Shown: positions 1 to 7,757, counted from the stretch's first letter. The stretch is DNA of 20,661 nucleotides from JAHJBR01 sp040757035 (GCA_040757035.1 JBFLYM010000018.1:1-20661); one strand, 5' to 3'. Notes: generated by a model from the sequence alone, not told the origin. Translations and numbers: made by a program.

Positions 1-88
1 CCGTGTGTTGGTTTGTTATATGTTCATGAACGAATCGTCGTTCATGACACCTCAAACTGTTCAAAACTGTTTGAGCACCCACCTAAAA

Positions 89-130
89 ACCCTCAACCAG
101 TTTTGGAGGGGTTTCCCCCTCCGCGGTCGG
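89..130 (+). repeat. Degenerate third copy of the double-hairpin repeat
   Basis: This stretch reads CCCTCAACC then GGAGGGG-TTTC-CCCTCC then CCGCGGTCGG. It matches the second half of the repeat at 172-258 and 8049-8140 (CCCTCAAAC, the GC-rich stem, CCGCGGTTCGG) with scattered changes. The hairpin at 105-122 is intact. Confidence 0.6.
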
Positions 131-171
131 TCCATATCCCTTTCTTTTTAAAAAAAAGAAAGGTCTGGGGG

Positions 172-258
172 ATCCACCCCAAAGAAAAAACGATTCGTTG
201 GGGGAGGGTCAGGAAGACCCTCAAACTGGGGAGGGGGCGAAGCCCCCTCCGCGGTTCG
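172..258 (+). repeat. Dispersed GC-rich double-hairpin repeat, copy 1
   Basis: The 40 bases at 198-237 are identical to 8081-8120, and similarity runs on both sides (CCCCAAAGAAAAAA upstream, CCTCCGCGGTTCGG downstream). The unit folds into two hairpins, 204-222 and 230-250. Between copies the second stem is kept while its tip changes (GAA loop with an extra G-C pair here, TTT loop in the other copy), which suggests that the fold is conserved. A degenerate third copy lies at 89-130. Copy 1 is intergenic; copy 2 is inside a tRNA intron. Confidence 0.85.
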
Positions 259-260
259 GG

Positions 261-1982
261 TTAGATTGGAAATAGATAAATCATAGTTATTGCAATCCAT
301 TTCATTATTTTATGCAGCATTTTATTGTACCATTGATTTCTGCTCTCTATCACCTTCAGTAAGGCTTTAAATACTTCCCGTTCGCCAGGTCCCATTTTAC
401 TCTCTGTAACTTTTTTATGTTCTTTTCCATCTACGACCGTAATCTCTTCCTGCTTGCCTATCTGTTTTTTTGCTTGTTCAAACCACGGAGGTAGCGAAGA
501 TGGCTTTTTTTGCATTGCTTTTATGAAATCATAAGCATTTATTGGTCTTTGTTTTACTTCTGTTTCTGCAAGTTGCTGCGCCTCTTCTGGATTTTTTCCT
601 ACTTGAATATATTCCTGTTTTTTCTTTTCTATTCCCATAAATGCTTCCTTCCATGGAATTGCTGCAGCCTCATCCACAAGAGCTTTGAGATCAGCAGATG
701 CATAACCCATAGTCGCCATTGCAATGCGCCAGTAAGGTATCCTTGCAAGCGGTCTTTTTTTTGCATGCATTTTTACTATGGCTACTCTCGATACCAAATC
801 TGGTTCAGGGATATAAATCGCCTTTCCAAATCTTCCGCTTCTTCTCAATGCAGGATCAACGTCCCATGGGGCGTTTGTTGCTGCGATAACAAGCACGTTT
901 TGATTCGCAGCTTCTATTCCATCCATTTCGTAAAGCAATTGATTGACAGCCATCTTCATATATTGTGCGCCTTCTTGCTGATCTCGTCTCCCGCCAAGCG
1001 CATCCACTTCGTCAAAAAAAAGCACGCACGGTGCATTTTTTCTTGCAAGTTCAAAGACTTTGTGAATATTTTTTTCGGTATTTCCGACATACATATCTAG
1101 TAAATCAGAAAGTTTTGCATTTATAAAATTTGAAGTACATTCGCCTGCCGCAGCCTTTACGATATAAGTTTTTCCGCAACCAGGAGGTCCATACATTAAT
1201 ATTCCTCCACCTCCCAATTTTCCGTATTTTTTAGCAAGTGTTGGATTTATCATTGGGTAAACAACGCATTCGCGGATTTCTTCCTTCATTTTCTCCATGC
1301 CAGCAACATCGCCAAAATTCATTTTTGGTTTCTGGAGCATTTTTATGTCTCCTGTTCCGCTTGCTGTTCCGCTCCCGGCACCTTCACCTCCAGATTGTTT
1401 TTTCGCTTTTACTCCATCTAAATGCGTTTTTGCTTCCGCAAAATCTGGTTTGAGTTCTATTGCTTTTTCATAATCTTTTATCGCATTGTCTAAATCGCCA
1501 GCGTATTCATACGCAAGTCCTCTAAGGTGCCATGCTTCCGCAAAATCTGGTTTGAGTTCTATTACCTTTGTAAAGTCCGCAACCGCTTTATCATATTCCT
1601 CAAGCGAAGCGTACGAAAGTCCGCGATTGTAAAATGCCTTTAAATAGCTTGAATTAAGACTAATCGCTTTGTCATAATCCTTTATCGCATTTTGAAAATC
1701 TTGTTTTCGGTAAAACGCATCACCTCTATTATTATATATTATAGGGTTGTTTGGGTCAAATTCAGCACTTTTTGTATAATCAGCTAAGCTTTTTTCAAAA
1801 TTTTTAAGTTGATAATAACTTAATGCGCGATTGAAATACGCTTCTGAAAATACAGGATTAAGAAGAATCGCCATATTGTAATTTTTTATCGCCTTTTCGT
1901 AATCGCCTTGTTCATAAGAGTCGTTACCTATTTGATAATACATTCGTGCATCTACTGGATTTGGTTTTTGCGGTTCCATCAT
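261..1982 (-). CDS. TPR repeat-AAA ATPase fusion protein
   Basis: The protein has 573 residues. Residues about 14-185 form five tetratricopeptide repeats (recurring YxNRGLAY and DYxKAIELxP cores). A Gly/Ser/Lys linker (about 190-218) leads into one AAA ATPase domain (about 222-440): Walker A GPPGCGKT 265-272, Walker B FFDE to 325, sensor-1 Asn 370, arginine fingers in RRSGRF 380-385. The core resembles the Cdc48/Vps4/katanin group of classical AAA proteins. The C-terminus (500-573) is unassigned. Known role of the family: ATP-driven remodelling or unfolding of proteins. The TPR part presumably binds the substrate or adaptor, which is inference. The start is the first of two adjacent Met codons; either could be used. 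It is transcribed away from the pilin-like gene across a 111-base AT-rich gap. Confidence is high for the domains and low for the cellular process. Confidence 0.93.
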   Translation of the reverse strand: MMEPQKPNPVDARMYYQIGNDSYEQGDYEKAIKNYNMAILLNPVFSEAYFNRALSYYQLKNFEKSLADYTKSAEFDPNNPIIYNNRGDAFYRKQDFQNAIKDYDKAISLNSSYLKAFYNRGLSYASLEEYDKAVADFTKVIELKPDFAEAWHLRGLAYEYAGDLDNAIKDYEKAIELKPDFAEAKTHLDGVKAKKQSGGEGAGSGTASGTGDIKMLQKPKMNFGDVAGMEKMKEEIRECVVYPMINPTLAKKYGKLGGGGILMYGPPGCGKTYIVKAAAGECTSNFINAKLSDLLDMYVGNTEKNIHKVFELARKNAPCVLFFDEVDALGGRRDQQEGAQYMKMAVNQLLYEMDGIEAANQNVLVIAATNAPWDVDPALRRSGRFGKAIYIPEPDLVSRVAIVKMHAKKRPLARIPYWRIAMATMGYASADLKALVDEAAAIPWKEAFMGIEKKKQEYIQVGKNPEEAQQLAETEVKQRPINAYDFIKAMQKKPSSLPPWFEQAKKQIGKQEEITVVDGKEHKKVTESKMGPGEREVFKALLKVIESRNQWYNKMLHKIMKWIAITMIYLFPI

Positions 1983-2047
1983 AATCTAACCATTATAATC
2001 TAATTCTAATCATTATTAATCATTATGATCTAACTATAATAATCTAA
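1983..2047. repeat. AT-rich degenerate TAATCTAA-type repeat between divergent genes
   Basis: The gap between the two divergent genes is dominated by imperfect copies of the words TAATCTAA and ATCATTAT. It presumably contains the promoter of the minus-strand AAA gene, but no single TATA box stands out from the repetitive AT background. Confidence 0.45.
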
Positions 2048-2062
2048 GATTGAAAGCTTAAG

Positions 2063-2070
2063 TTTAAATA
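2063..2070 (+). promoter_or_regulatory. Archaeal TATA box for the pilin-like gene
   Basis: TTTAAATA is centred about 27 bases before the ATG at 2094. This spacing puts transcription start at or next to the start codon, so the mRNA is probably leaderless. It supports 2094 as the translation start. Confidence 0.65.
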
Positions 2071-2093
2071 ACATTTTGATTTATGTTTAATCT

Positions 2094-2687
2094 ATGAAAA
2101 AAGGACAGGTAACAATAGGGCGAGTAGCAAGGGGAAGGGTAGCAGAAGGAGAAATAGCGAGAGAGCACATGGTAAAGAGAGGGCACATGGCAAAAGGACA
2201 AGCAGCAATAGAATATTTCATGAATTATGGATGGGCATTGCTTATTCTTGCAATTATAATGAGCATAATATCTTTTACAGGAGTTTTTAATCCAAATTAT
2301 TTTATAATGGAAGAATGCTATGCCGGCCCTTTGTTTACTTGCAGATCACAACTTGTTTCAGGAACACCAATAGAACCAACAAAATTGTATATGAACATTT
2401 CTAACAATGCTGGTTATACAATAAATTTGACAAATATAACTTTTACTTTCAAAGATTTTGGCGGTATTCCCATTGTTGTCTCTGCCCTTGTAAACCAAAA
2501 TCTCAATAGCGGAAATTCTTCTATAATCACAGCAATATTTCCAGCAGAGATTAAAAAAGGCGTTTCAAAAAAAATATATATGAATATTTCTCATTATATT
2601 TGTGCGGAAGAAGTAAACCCATCTTGTACATCCGATCCTGATTTTTTACGTTCGGTAAGCGGAAGAATTGTTGCGCAAGCAAATTAA
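2094..2687 (+). CDS. Class III signal peptide (type IV pilin/archaellin-like) protein
   Basis: The 197-residue protein has a prepilin-type processing site: KGQAAIEYF at 34-42, followed by a hydrophobic helix (about 46-62). The expected prepilin peptidase cut falls after Gly35, making Gln36 residue +1 and Glu40 the conserved +5 glutamate of type IV pilins. The NYGWALL stretch and FNP after the helix are familiar from DPANN pilin-like proteins. The rest is probably a beta-rich extracellular domain with five Cys and several N-x-S/T sequons. The leader is unusually long and basic; Met26 (2169) or Met32 (2187) would give a conventional short leader, but the TATA box position favours 2094. It stands alone, without pilus assembly ATPase or membrane genes nearby, so its filament system lies elsewhere. 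Confidence 0.88.
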   Translation: MKKGQVTIGRVARGRVAEGEIAREHMVKRGHMAKGQAAIEYFMNYGWALLILAIIMSIISFTGVFNPNYFIMEECYAGPLFTCRSQLVSGTPIEPTKLYMNISNNAGYTINLTNITFTFKDFGGIPIVVSALVNQNLNSGNSSIITAIFPAEIKKGVSKKIYMNISHYICAEEVNPSCTSDPDFLRSVSGRIVAQAN

Positions 2688-2694
2688 GCAAATC

Positions 2695-2785
2695 ACAAAT
2701 TAATTACAGATTAATCATAAATTGAATACGAATTGAATACAGATTGAATTGAATATAGATTAAATACAAATAAATTAAAGAGAAA
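2695..2785 (+). repeat. Degenerate AT-rich tandem repeat (about 12-base period)
   Basis: Imperfect units of the type AATTGAATACAG recur across the gap between the pilin-like and DUF2070 genes: ATTAATTACAG, ATTGAATACG, ATTGAATACAG, ATTGAATATAG, ATTAAATACA. The repeat is non-coding and leads into the upstream region of the DUF2070 gene. Confidence 0.6.
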
Positions 2786-2801
2786 TTAGAAAAAAATTAG
2801 G

Positions 2802-4631
2802 ATGAAATTGAAAGGAATAATCATGGGTAACATAAAAAAGGCAGTTGAACTTACCAATGTGCTTATTTCTCTGCCACATACAAAATATCTTCTTTTATTT
2901 ATGATACTAATAGGTTTACTTTTCGGTATTTTTGCATCGCTGATTTCAGGGAAAACAAATATAGAAAGTGTTTTTCAAGGCGCGCTTCAGGGATTATTTC
3001 TCCTTGCAATACCGGCAATACTCGCTTCATTACTCATTAAGCTCATGATACGGCGGATACAATTTAAACGCATACTCGCAGCTTCATTGATAGGACAGAT
3101 TATATATGCGCTCGCGTATGTTGCATATTTTTTATTAATAGGTATATCGTTTCAGTACAAAGAAGCGATAATCTTTTTTGCGGCATCATTCGCATTTGTG
3201 ATATGGTTTATGATAGCGCGTTTTGTCTTTATTCTAAAATGGCGCGCGTTTCTTTTTGCGGCAATTCAAATTATTCTTTATGGATTTTTTTTGATTAGTG
3301 GCAGTATGGTCTCAATCTCTGGCGAACCTGGCATAATAATCGGAAAGTTTTTTATTGCGTCGCTGATTTTTCTTGGATTTGTATATATCTTCTTCCTTAT
3401 AATTAACGCGCCAATGAAAAGGAGTTTTGGATTAGATACTTTGGATGCGGTCTCGCTTTTTTTGGCGCATTGGTTTTACGAATCAAAAGATATAGAAGAA
3501 GAGTTTGAACGCGTTGGTGAAGAAGCCGAAACAATTATTTCTGCGTTTCTCTTTAGAAGAAAAAAGGATGATATCGCATTTGTAATTCCTTATGTGCATT
3601 ATGGTCCGTTTGGTTCGTTGGGCGGCAGCAATTTTTCTTATTTAATCGCCGAAGAACTAAAAAAGAGATATAAATTAAATGCATTTGTTTTTCATGGAAC
3701 GGCTACTCATGATCTGAATCCAGTAGCTTCTGATGAACTGGACAAGATAATTTCTTCTTTCAATATTGGATTTAAAAACGCAAAATTTGGAAAATCATCG
3801 GTCGTCTTTTCGCGCGGTTTTTGCATGGAATGTTTTGCAGAATCCTTAATATTTAATAACTCTGCGCTACTTAATAACTCGGCATTTATCGGAATCTCGC
3901 GCGCTCCGCAAACAACAGAAGACATAAATTTCGGACTTGGACTCGCGATAATGAGCGAAAGCGAAAAACATATCCCCCTGGTTTCTGTTGTAGATCAACA
4001 CAATGCTGAAACAGGCGAAATAACAAGCTTTGAACCAGGAAATATACCAGGATTCAATTATTTGGACGCGGTTTCTGATTCGCTTTCAAAATCGCTTTCA
4101 AAAAAAGCCGATAAAAAAGCCGAGAAACAAGAATTGCAAATAGGAATTTCTTTGAAATATCCGCAAATTCCAAAACTCGGGGCGGCTGGAATAAAACTCG
4201 CAATATTTTCTACTGTTCCAAGATATGTTCTTATACTTATAGATTCAAATGGAATTAAACCAGAAACGCGCGAAAAAATAATTATTGAAATTAAAAAATT
4301 CGGAAAACAAAAAGGAATGGATTTTGAAGTTGGTATCTATACCACGGATACGCACGCAATGAATGCGGTACGCGGTGTACTTAATCCGATAGAAAATGAA
4401 TGTGACATTATTGAAACAATAAGAAAAGCTGTTTCTGAAGCGATTGATGATATGCAACCAGCATCTTTTGCCTCGTTTAAAAATAGATTTAGGATAAACG
4501 TACTCGGCGCGAAGCAAAGTATAGAAATAGTTTCAACATTGAATGCGATCATTGCAATCGCAAAAATTGCTGCGCCTCTTGTGATAATCGGAAGTATAAT
4601 TTCAATACTTTGGATAATTTCAAAGATATAG
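2802..4631 (+). CDS. DUF2070 family archaeal membrane protein
   Basis: The protein has 609 residues. Six hydrophobic helices occupy about 27-205 and a seventh is at the C-terminus (about 578-607), enclosing a large soluble domain (206-575). That domain holds conserved-looking polar motifs: HYGPFGSLGGSN (266-277), FHGTATHDLNP (about 297-307), QTTED, and VDQHNAETGE near 398. Architecture and motifs match the archaea-specific DUF2070 family as I remember it; its biochemical function is unknown. The clustered His, Asp and Asn residues suggest a metal-binding or hydrolytic site, which is inference. Two starts are possible: 2802, or Met8 at 2823, which has AAAGGA seven bases upstream. It is followed by TyrRS on the same strand after 56 bases. 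Confidence 0.85.
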   Translation: MKLKGIIMGNIKKAVELTNVLISLPHTKYLLLFMILIGLLFGIFASLISGKTNIESVFQGALQGLFLLAIPAILASLLIKLMIRRIQFKRILAASLIGQIIYALAYVAYFLLIGISFQYKEAIIFFAASFAFVIWFMIARFVFILKWRAFLFAAIQIILYGFFLISGSMVSISGEPGIIIGKFFIASLIFLGFVYIFFLIINAPMKRSFGLDTLDAVSLFLAHWFYESKDIEEEFERVGEEAETIISAFLFRRKKDDIAFVIPYVHYGPFGSLGGSNFSYLIAEELKKRYKLNAFVFHGTATHDLNPVASDELDKIISSFNIGFKNAKFGKSSVVFSRGFCMECFAESLIFNNSALLNNSAFIGISRAPQTTEDINFGLGLAIMSESEKHIPLVSVVDQHNAETGEITSFEPGNIPGFNYLDAVSDSLSKSLSKKADKKAEKQELQIGISLKYPQIPKLGAAGIKLAIFSTVPRYVLILIDSNGIKPETREKIIIEIKKFGKQKGMDFEVGIYTTDTHAMNAVRGVLNPIENECDIIETIRKAVSEAIDDMQPASFASFKNRFRINVLGAKQSIEIVSTLNAIIAIAKIAAPLVIIGSIISILWIISKI

Positions 4632-4687
4632 TTTATTTTATAATTTATTTTAAAAGCGATGTTATAAGTAATGTCATAAGTGATGTT

Positions 4688-5761
4688 ATGGATATAGAAA
4701 AAAGAATTGAACTTGTTTGCAAGGCTCCGACAGAAGAGATAGTTACACAAGAGGATCTGAAAGAAATATTTGAAACTTATAATTGTCCACGTCATTATAT
4801 AGGTTTTGAAATTTCTGGAAAAGTACATATAGGAAGTGGTTTGACCTCTCTATTCAAAATACGCGATTTTTTGGATGCCGGTATCAAACCAACCATCCTC
4901 CTTGCAGACTATCATGCATGGATAAATGGAAAATTAGGTGGCGATCTGCAAAAAATTCAGGAAATTGCACTTGGCTATTTTAAGCACGCGTTTATCTCTC
5001 TTGGTCTTGGCGAGAATAAAGTGGACTACGTGCTCATGAGTACAATATGCAATGCCGAATATTGGAAAACAGTATTAAATATCGGACGCAGTACTTCAAT
5101 GAATCGCATTCTCAGGACAATAACAATAATGGGAAGAAAGGAAAGCGAAGTGGCGAATGCTTCAGCTTCGGCAATTTTTTATCCGGCAATGCAGGCCGCG
5201 GACATAGTGGCACTTGATGCGCAAATCGTACATGCGGGGATGGATCAGCGAAAAGTGCACATACTCGCACGTGAAATCTTTCCAAAATTGGGAATAAAGA
5301 AATTTGCAGCAGTACACTGTCATATGCTTCCAGGTCTGCAAGGATCTAAAAAAATGGATTATCTGTCTGAAGAAGGCAAACTGGATGCAAAAATGAGCAA
5401 AAGCAAACCGTCTTCTGCGATATTCATTCATGATTCCGAAGAAGAAATAAAATCAAAAATAACAAGGGCATTCTGCCCGGAAAAAATTATTGAAGGGAAT
5501 CCGCTAATTGAATATGCCAAATATATTTGCATGCGCAACGAACCATTGAAGGTTGAGCGAACTGCGAAGTTTGGTGGTGATGTTGAGTTCGCAAATGCAG
5601 GACAATTGGAAGCTGCCTATTTGGATGGCAAATTGCATCCAGCTGATTTGAAAAACGCTGTTGCAAATAAATTAGTTTCAATCCTGAAGCCTTCGCGCGA
5701 CTATTTTGCAAGGCATCCGGAATATTTGGAGCAGATAAATGCGACAATAGCAAACATTTGA
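4688..5761 (+). CDS. tyrS: Tyrosyl-tRNA synthetase (archaeal type)
   Basis: This class I synthetase charges tRNA-Tyr with tyrosine. The 357-residue protein aligns by eye with the Methanocaldococcus TyrRS pattern: YIGFEISGKVHIGS (37-50) contains the tyrosine-pocket Tyr and the HIGH-type signature as HIGS; QAADI and GMDQRK are the substrate-binding motifs; AKMSKSK (about 234-240) is the KMSKS loop; FGGDVEF and LHPADLKNAVA mark the C-terminal helical domain. I chose the ATG at 4688 because archaeal TyrRS begins with this acidic helix. The frame extends up to an ATG at 4610, but that would overlap the DUF2070 gene and add an Ile/Val/Ser-rich stretch unlike the family. A TTTATTTTAAAAG element at about 4646-4658 could be its promoter. 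The stop overlaps the start of the helicase gene. Confidence 0.95.
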   Translation: MDIEKRIELVCKAPTEEIVTQEDLKEIFETYNCPRHYIGFEISGKVHIGSGLTSLFKIRDFLDAGIKPTILLADYHAWINGKLGGDLQKIQEIALGYFKHAFISLGLGENKVDYVLMSTICNAEYWKTVLNIGRSTSMNRILRTITIMGRKESEVANASASAIFYPAMQAADIVALDAQIVHAGMDQRKVHILAREIFPKLGIKKFAAVHCHMLPGLQGSKKMDYLSEEGKLDAKMSKSKPSSAIFIHDSEEEIKSKITRAFCPEKIIEGNPLIEYAKYICMRNEPLKVERTAKFGGDVEFANAGQLEAAYLDGKLHPADLKNAVANKLVSILKPSRDYFARHPEYLEQINATIANI

Positions 5762-7038
5762 TTAAATGGACCGAAGCCAACGTTGGTGTTGATAATAGAG
5801 GTGTTAATATAACAGAATTTACAGAATTGTGTCTTTCTCCAAAAACTTTGGAAGGAATAAATTATATGGGGTTTACTAATCCAACAGAAGTTCAGGAAAA
5901 AACCATCCCTATGATATTGAGTGGGAAAGAGGTGATGGCAAGAAGCAAAACAGGAAGCGGAAAAACTCTTGCGTTTGGCATAAGTATATTCGAACTTCTT
6001 AATTCGAATAAAATAAAGAAAGCAATTATAATCGCACCGGTGCGTGAACTTGCCATTCAAATCATGAACGAGCTTAGGATGATAGGTAAATTTTATCGCT
6101 ATAGGATTATTTGCGTTTATGGCGGACAGCCAATAGACGCTCAAATAAGATTGCTTCGCAACAATGTGGATATATTGGTTGCGACGCCAGGAAGACTTCT
6201 TGATCTCTTTGAAAGAGGAATAATAGATCTAAACGAATATGATTTCGTTGTTTTAGATGAAGCCGACAAAATGTTTGAAATGGGATTTGTTGATGATGTA
6301 GACAAAATAATTTCAAACACTTCGTACGCGCGCAAAATTCAGCTTTTTTCCGCGACAATAACCGAAGATGTTCAACGCATCGCCATAAAATACATAAAAA
6401 CGCATGAGCTTGTGGAAATTGGTGAGATTGACAAACCACACCAGATAATAGAGGAAAGAATTGAAATAGAACGCTCGCAAAAATTTGATAAATTAGTAGA
6501 AATAATTAAATATCACAGGCAAATCGATTCAAAAGGAAAAATTCTTATTTTTGTTGCGACTCAGCGCGCAAGCGAGTATCTTGGTAAGCGTCTATTTGCG
6601 GCAGGGATAGAAGCGACATACATTCATGGTGATGTAACACAACGCAGAAGAGAGAACATTATGTATAGTTTTAAACAAGGTATTACTGATGTATTAGTTG
6701 CAACCGATATTGCTGCGCGCGGTTTGCACATCGAGGGTATTACACTTATAATAAATTACGATGAGGCTATAGATAACTTCACTCATATCCATAGAGTAGG
6801 AAGAACTGGAAGAATGGACGCGGCTGGAAAGGCGATAACATTTGTTGAACGCAATCCTTTTTTTAGAAAAAGAATGATGCACCCTGGGTTTAGACCCAAA
6901 GTTGGACCCTATAATCCTTATGCCAGGTCAAGAAGAAGATTAGGAAGAAGAGAAGATGGAAAGCGCGGCACGCGGCGCTTTGGTAATAACTTTGGCAGTG
7001 AATTGCGTAGAAAAAGACAAAGATTTATACGTAGATAA
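5758..7038 (+). CDS. DEAD-box ATP-dependent RNA helicase
   Basis: The 426-residue protein shows all core motifs in order: Q motif (Phe21, PTEVQ 42-46), motif I SKTGSGKT 63-70, Ia PVRELA, Ib TPGR 143-146, motif II DEAD 167-170, motif III SAT 198-200, motif IV ILIFVATQ, motif V ATDIAARGLH near 315, motif VI HRVGRTGR near 344. A basic tail rich in Arg and Lys (about 380-426) likely binds RNA. The family unwinds short RNA duplexes in ribosome assembly or RNA decay. The start is uncertain: TTG at 5758 overlaps the TGA of TyrRS by four bases, and the first in-frame ATG (near residue 37) would delete the Q-motif Phe, so a non-ATG start and translational coupling to TyrRS are likely. It ends before a hairpin shared with the convergent genes. 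Confidence 0.95.
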   Translation: MIKWTEANVGVDNRGVNITEFTELCLSPKTLEGINYMGFTNPTEVQEKTIPMILSGKEVMARSKTGSGKTLAFGISIFELLNSNKIKKAIIIAPVRELAIQIMNELRMIGKFYRYRIICVYGGQPIDAQIRLLRNNVDILVATPGRLLDLFERGIIDLNEYDFVVLDEADKMFEMGFVDDVDKIISNTSYARKIQLFSATITEDVQRIAIKYIKTHELVEIGEIDKPHQIIEERIEIERSQKFDKLVEIIKYHRQIDSKGKILIFVATQRASEYLGKRLFAAGIEATYIHGDVTQRRRENIMYSFKQGITDVLVATDIAARGLHIEGITLIINYDEAIDNFTHIHRVGRTGRMDAAGKAITFVERNPFFRKRMMHPGFRPKVGPYNPYARSRRRLGRREDGKRGTRRFGNNFGSELRRKRQRFIRR

Positions 7039-7060
7039 AACTTATTTTAAAGAAAGTTTT
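7037..7060. terminator. Hairpin between convergent genes, possible terminator
   Basis: AAAACTT (7037-7043) and AAGTTTT (7054-7060) form a 7-bp stem with a 10-base loop, directly at the helicase stop codon. It ends in a T-run on the plus strand, and in A/T on the minus strand. Archaeal termination relies mainly on T-runs, so the stem itself may be incidental. Confidence 0.4.
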
Positions 7061-7090
7061 TATCCGAAAACATAAATTTATAAACCCTTC

Positions 7091-7279
7091 CTAACCTCCT
7101 CCACCACTCTTTCCAAATACATACAAAAGAGCGTACGATATAAGTGTACTTGCAATTCCTATTCCTGCAAGTAAATTGATATCTGTTTCAGTTCGTATTA
7201 TCATCCAAAAATAGGTAATTCCAGCACCAATTAGTAAAGCAACAATAAATCTAAGAATATTCATTATTGTACTCGCCAT
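7091..7279 (-). CDS. Small two-helix membrane protein
   Basis: This 62-residue protein is almost entirely hydrophobic: helix one is about residues 8-27, helix two about 36-55, separated by a short polar stretch (RTETD) and followed by GKSGGGG. I do not recognise a family. It starts two bases after the stop of the PRC-barrel gene on the same strand, so the two are co-transcribed and may work together, for example with the PRC-barrel protein at the membrane face, which is inference. Met6 is an alternative start. Confidence that it is real rests on the tight operon spacing and the clean two-helix pattern. Confidence 0.65.
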   Translation of the reverse strand: MASTIMNILRFIVALLIGAGITYFWMIIRTETDINLLAGIGIASTLISYALLYVFGKSGGGG

Positions 7280-7281
7280 GT

Positions 7282-7527
7282 TTAGTCGCCTGATTGTATT
7301 TTGGCAACGACAATCACATCTTCAACCGATTTCACATTTTTATACATAACACTTTTTTCCTTAAGCACCCTTCGTGCCTCTTCTTTTGAAGCAGGAAGCG
7401 GTTCAAGGAGCACTCTTACTACTTCTCCACTTTCGGTATCAAGAATAAAATCTTGTGCGTTTCCAATAAATTTACCAGTGTCGGTAAAAATGTCCATTCC
7501 ATACATCCTAGAGAGTTTTGTAGTCAT
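7282..7527 (-). CDS. PRC-barrel domain protein
   Basis: The whole 81-residue protein fits one archaeal PRC-barrel domain: an N-terminal strand with GMDIFTDTGKFIGNAQDF, the LDTESGEVVRVLL turn-strand, a short helix with EEARR, and the closing strand VEDVIVVAKI. PRC-barrels are small beta folds found in ribosome maturation factor RimM, photosynthetic reaction centres and many short archaeal proteins; free-standing archaeal members are often encoded near cell-division genes, but no such gene is in this window. The start is fixed by a GGTGA ribosome binding site five bases upstream. It heads a two-gene operon with the small membrane protein. Confidence 0.85.
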   Translation of the reverse strand: MTTKLSRMYGMDIFTDTGKFIGNAQDFILDTESGEVVRVLLEPLPASKEEARRVLKEKSVMYKNVKSVEDVIVVAKIQSGD

Positions 7528-7531
7528 TTTT

Positions 7532-7538
7532 TCACCTT
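7532..7538 (-). promoter_or_regulatory. Ribosome binding site of the PRC-barrel gene
   Basis: Read on the minus strand this is AAGGTGA, complementary to the archaeal 16S 3' end, four bases before the ATG at 7527. It fixes the start of the PRC-barrel gene. Confidence 0.75.
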
Positions 7539-7702
7539 ATTTTCGTATTATCCTCAATTTATTATTATATGTTATTTATTATATGTTTATTATAATTTGT
7601 TATTGTATATACATTTAAAATATTATGTTTACGATTTTACGATCGACTTTTTAACTTTTCTTATTCTATTTTATTTATGCAGGGATGGCGGAGCCCGGTC
7701 AA

Positions 7703-7741
7703 ATTCGTTTCCAATTTTTGGTTTAGGATCGCGGAGGCTAT
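7703..7741 (+). other. tRNA-Leu intron 1 (D-loop; boundaries approximate)
   Basis: About 39 extra bases separate the D-loop (GGTCAA to 7702) from the D-stem 3' strand CGC (7743-7745). The 3' junction AT|A at 7741/7742 fits a 3-base bulge preceded by GGCT (7736-7739), which can pair with AGCC (7692-7695). The matching 5' bulge would cut inside CGG at 7697/7698 and drop the conserved GG, so the exact 5' boundary (7698 to 7703) is unresolved. The motif is at best a relaxed bulge-helix-bulge. Confidence 0.6.
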
Positions 7742-7757
7742 ACGCGCCAGACTCAAG

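Larger units (their letters stand above)
1..260. other. Gene-free stretch with stacked hairpins and repeat copies
   Basis: I see no credible gene here; the open frame across 13-264 is low-complexity translation of repeats. The stretch holds perfect hairpins at 25-46 (9-bp stem, loop ATCG), 51-76 (7-bp stem CTCAAAC/GTTTGAG), 105-122 (GGAGGGG/CCCCTCC), 139-163 (11-bp stem CCTTTCTTTTT, loop AAA), 204-222 (GAGGGTC/GACCCTC) and 230-250 (9-bp stem, loop GAA). It lies just beyond the 3' end of the minus-strand AAA ATPase gene, so the hairpins could help end that transcript, but no long T-run in that direction makes this certain. Confidence 0.6.

Noticed and set aside
204..260. A second split tRNA at the first repeat copy
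   Set aside because: The bases after the repeat belong to the 3' end of the AAA ATPase gene, and no acceptor or T-stem halves are found around it.
13..264. 83-codon open frame on the plus strand
   Set aside because: It runs through hairpin repeats, gives a low-complexity basic peptide and has no ribosome binding site.
4610..4687. N-terminal extension of TyrRS from the upstream ATG
   Set aside because: It overlaps the DUF2070 gene by 22 bases and adds a stretch unlike the family; the ATG at 4688 fits the known TyrRS N-terminus.
4337..4828. 163-codon minus-strand frame
   Set aside because: It is a shadow of the DUF2070 3' end and the TyrRS start, both well supported on the plus strand.
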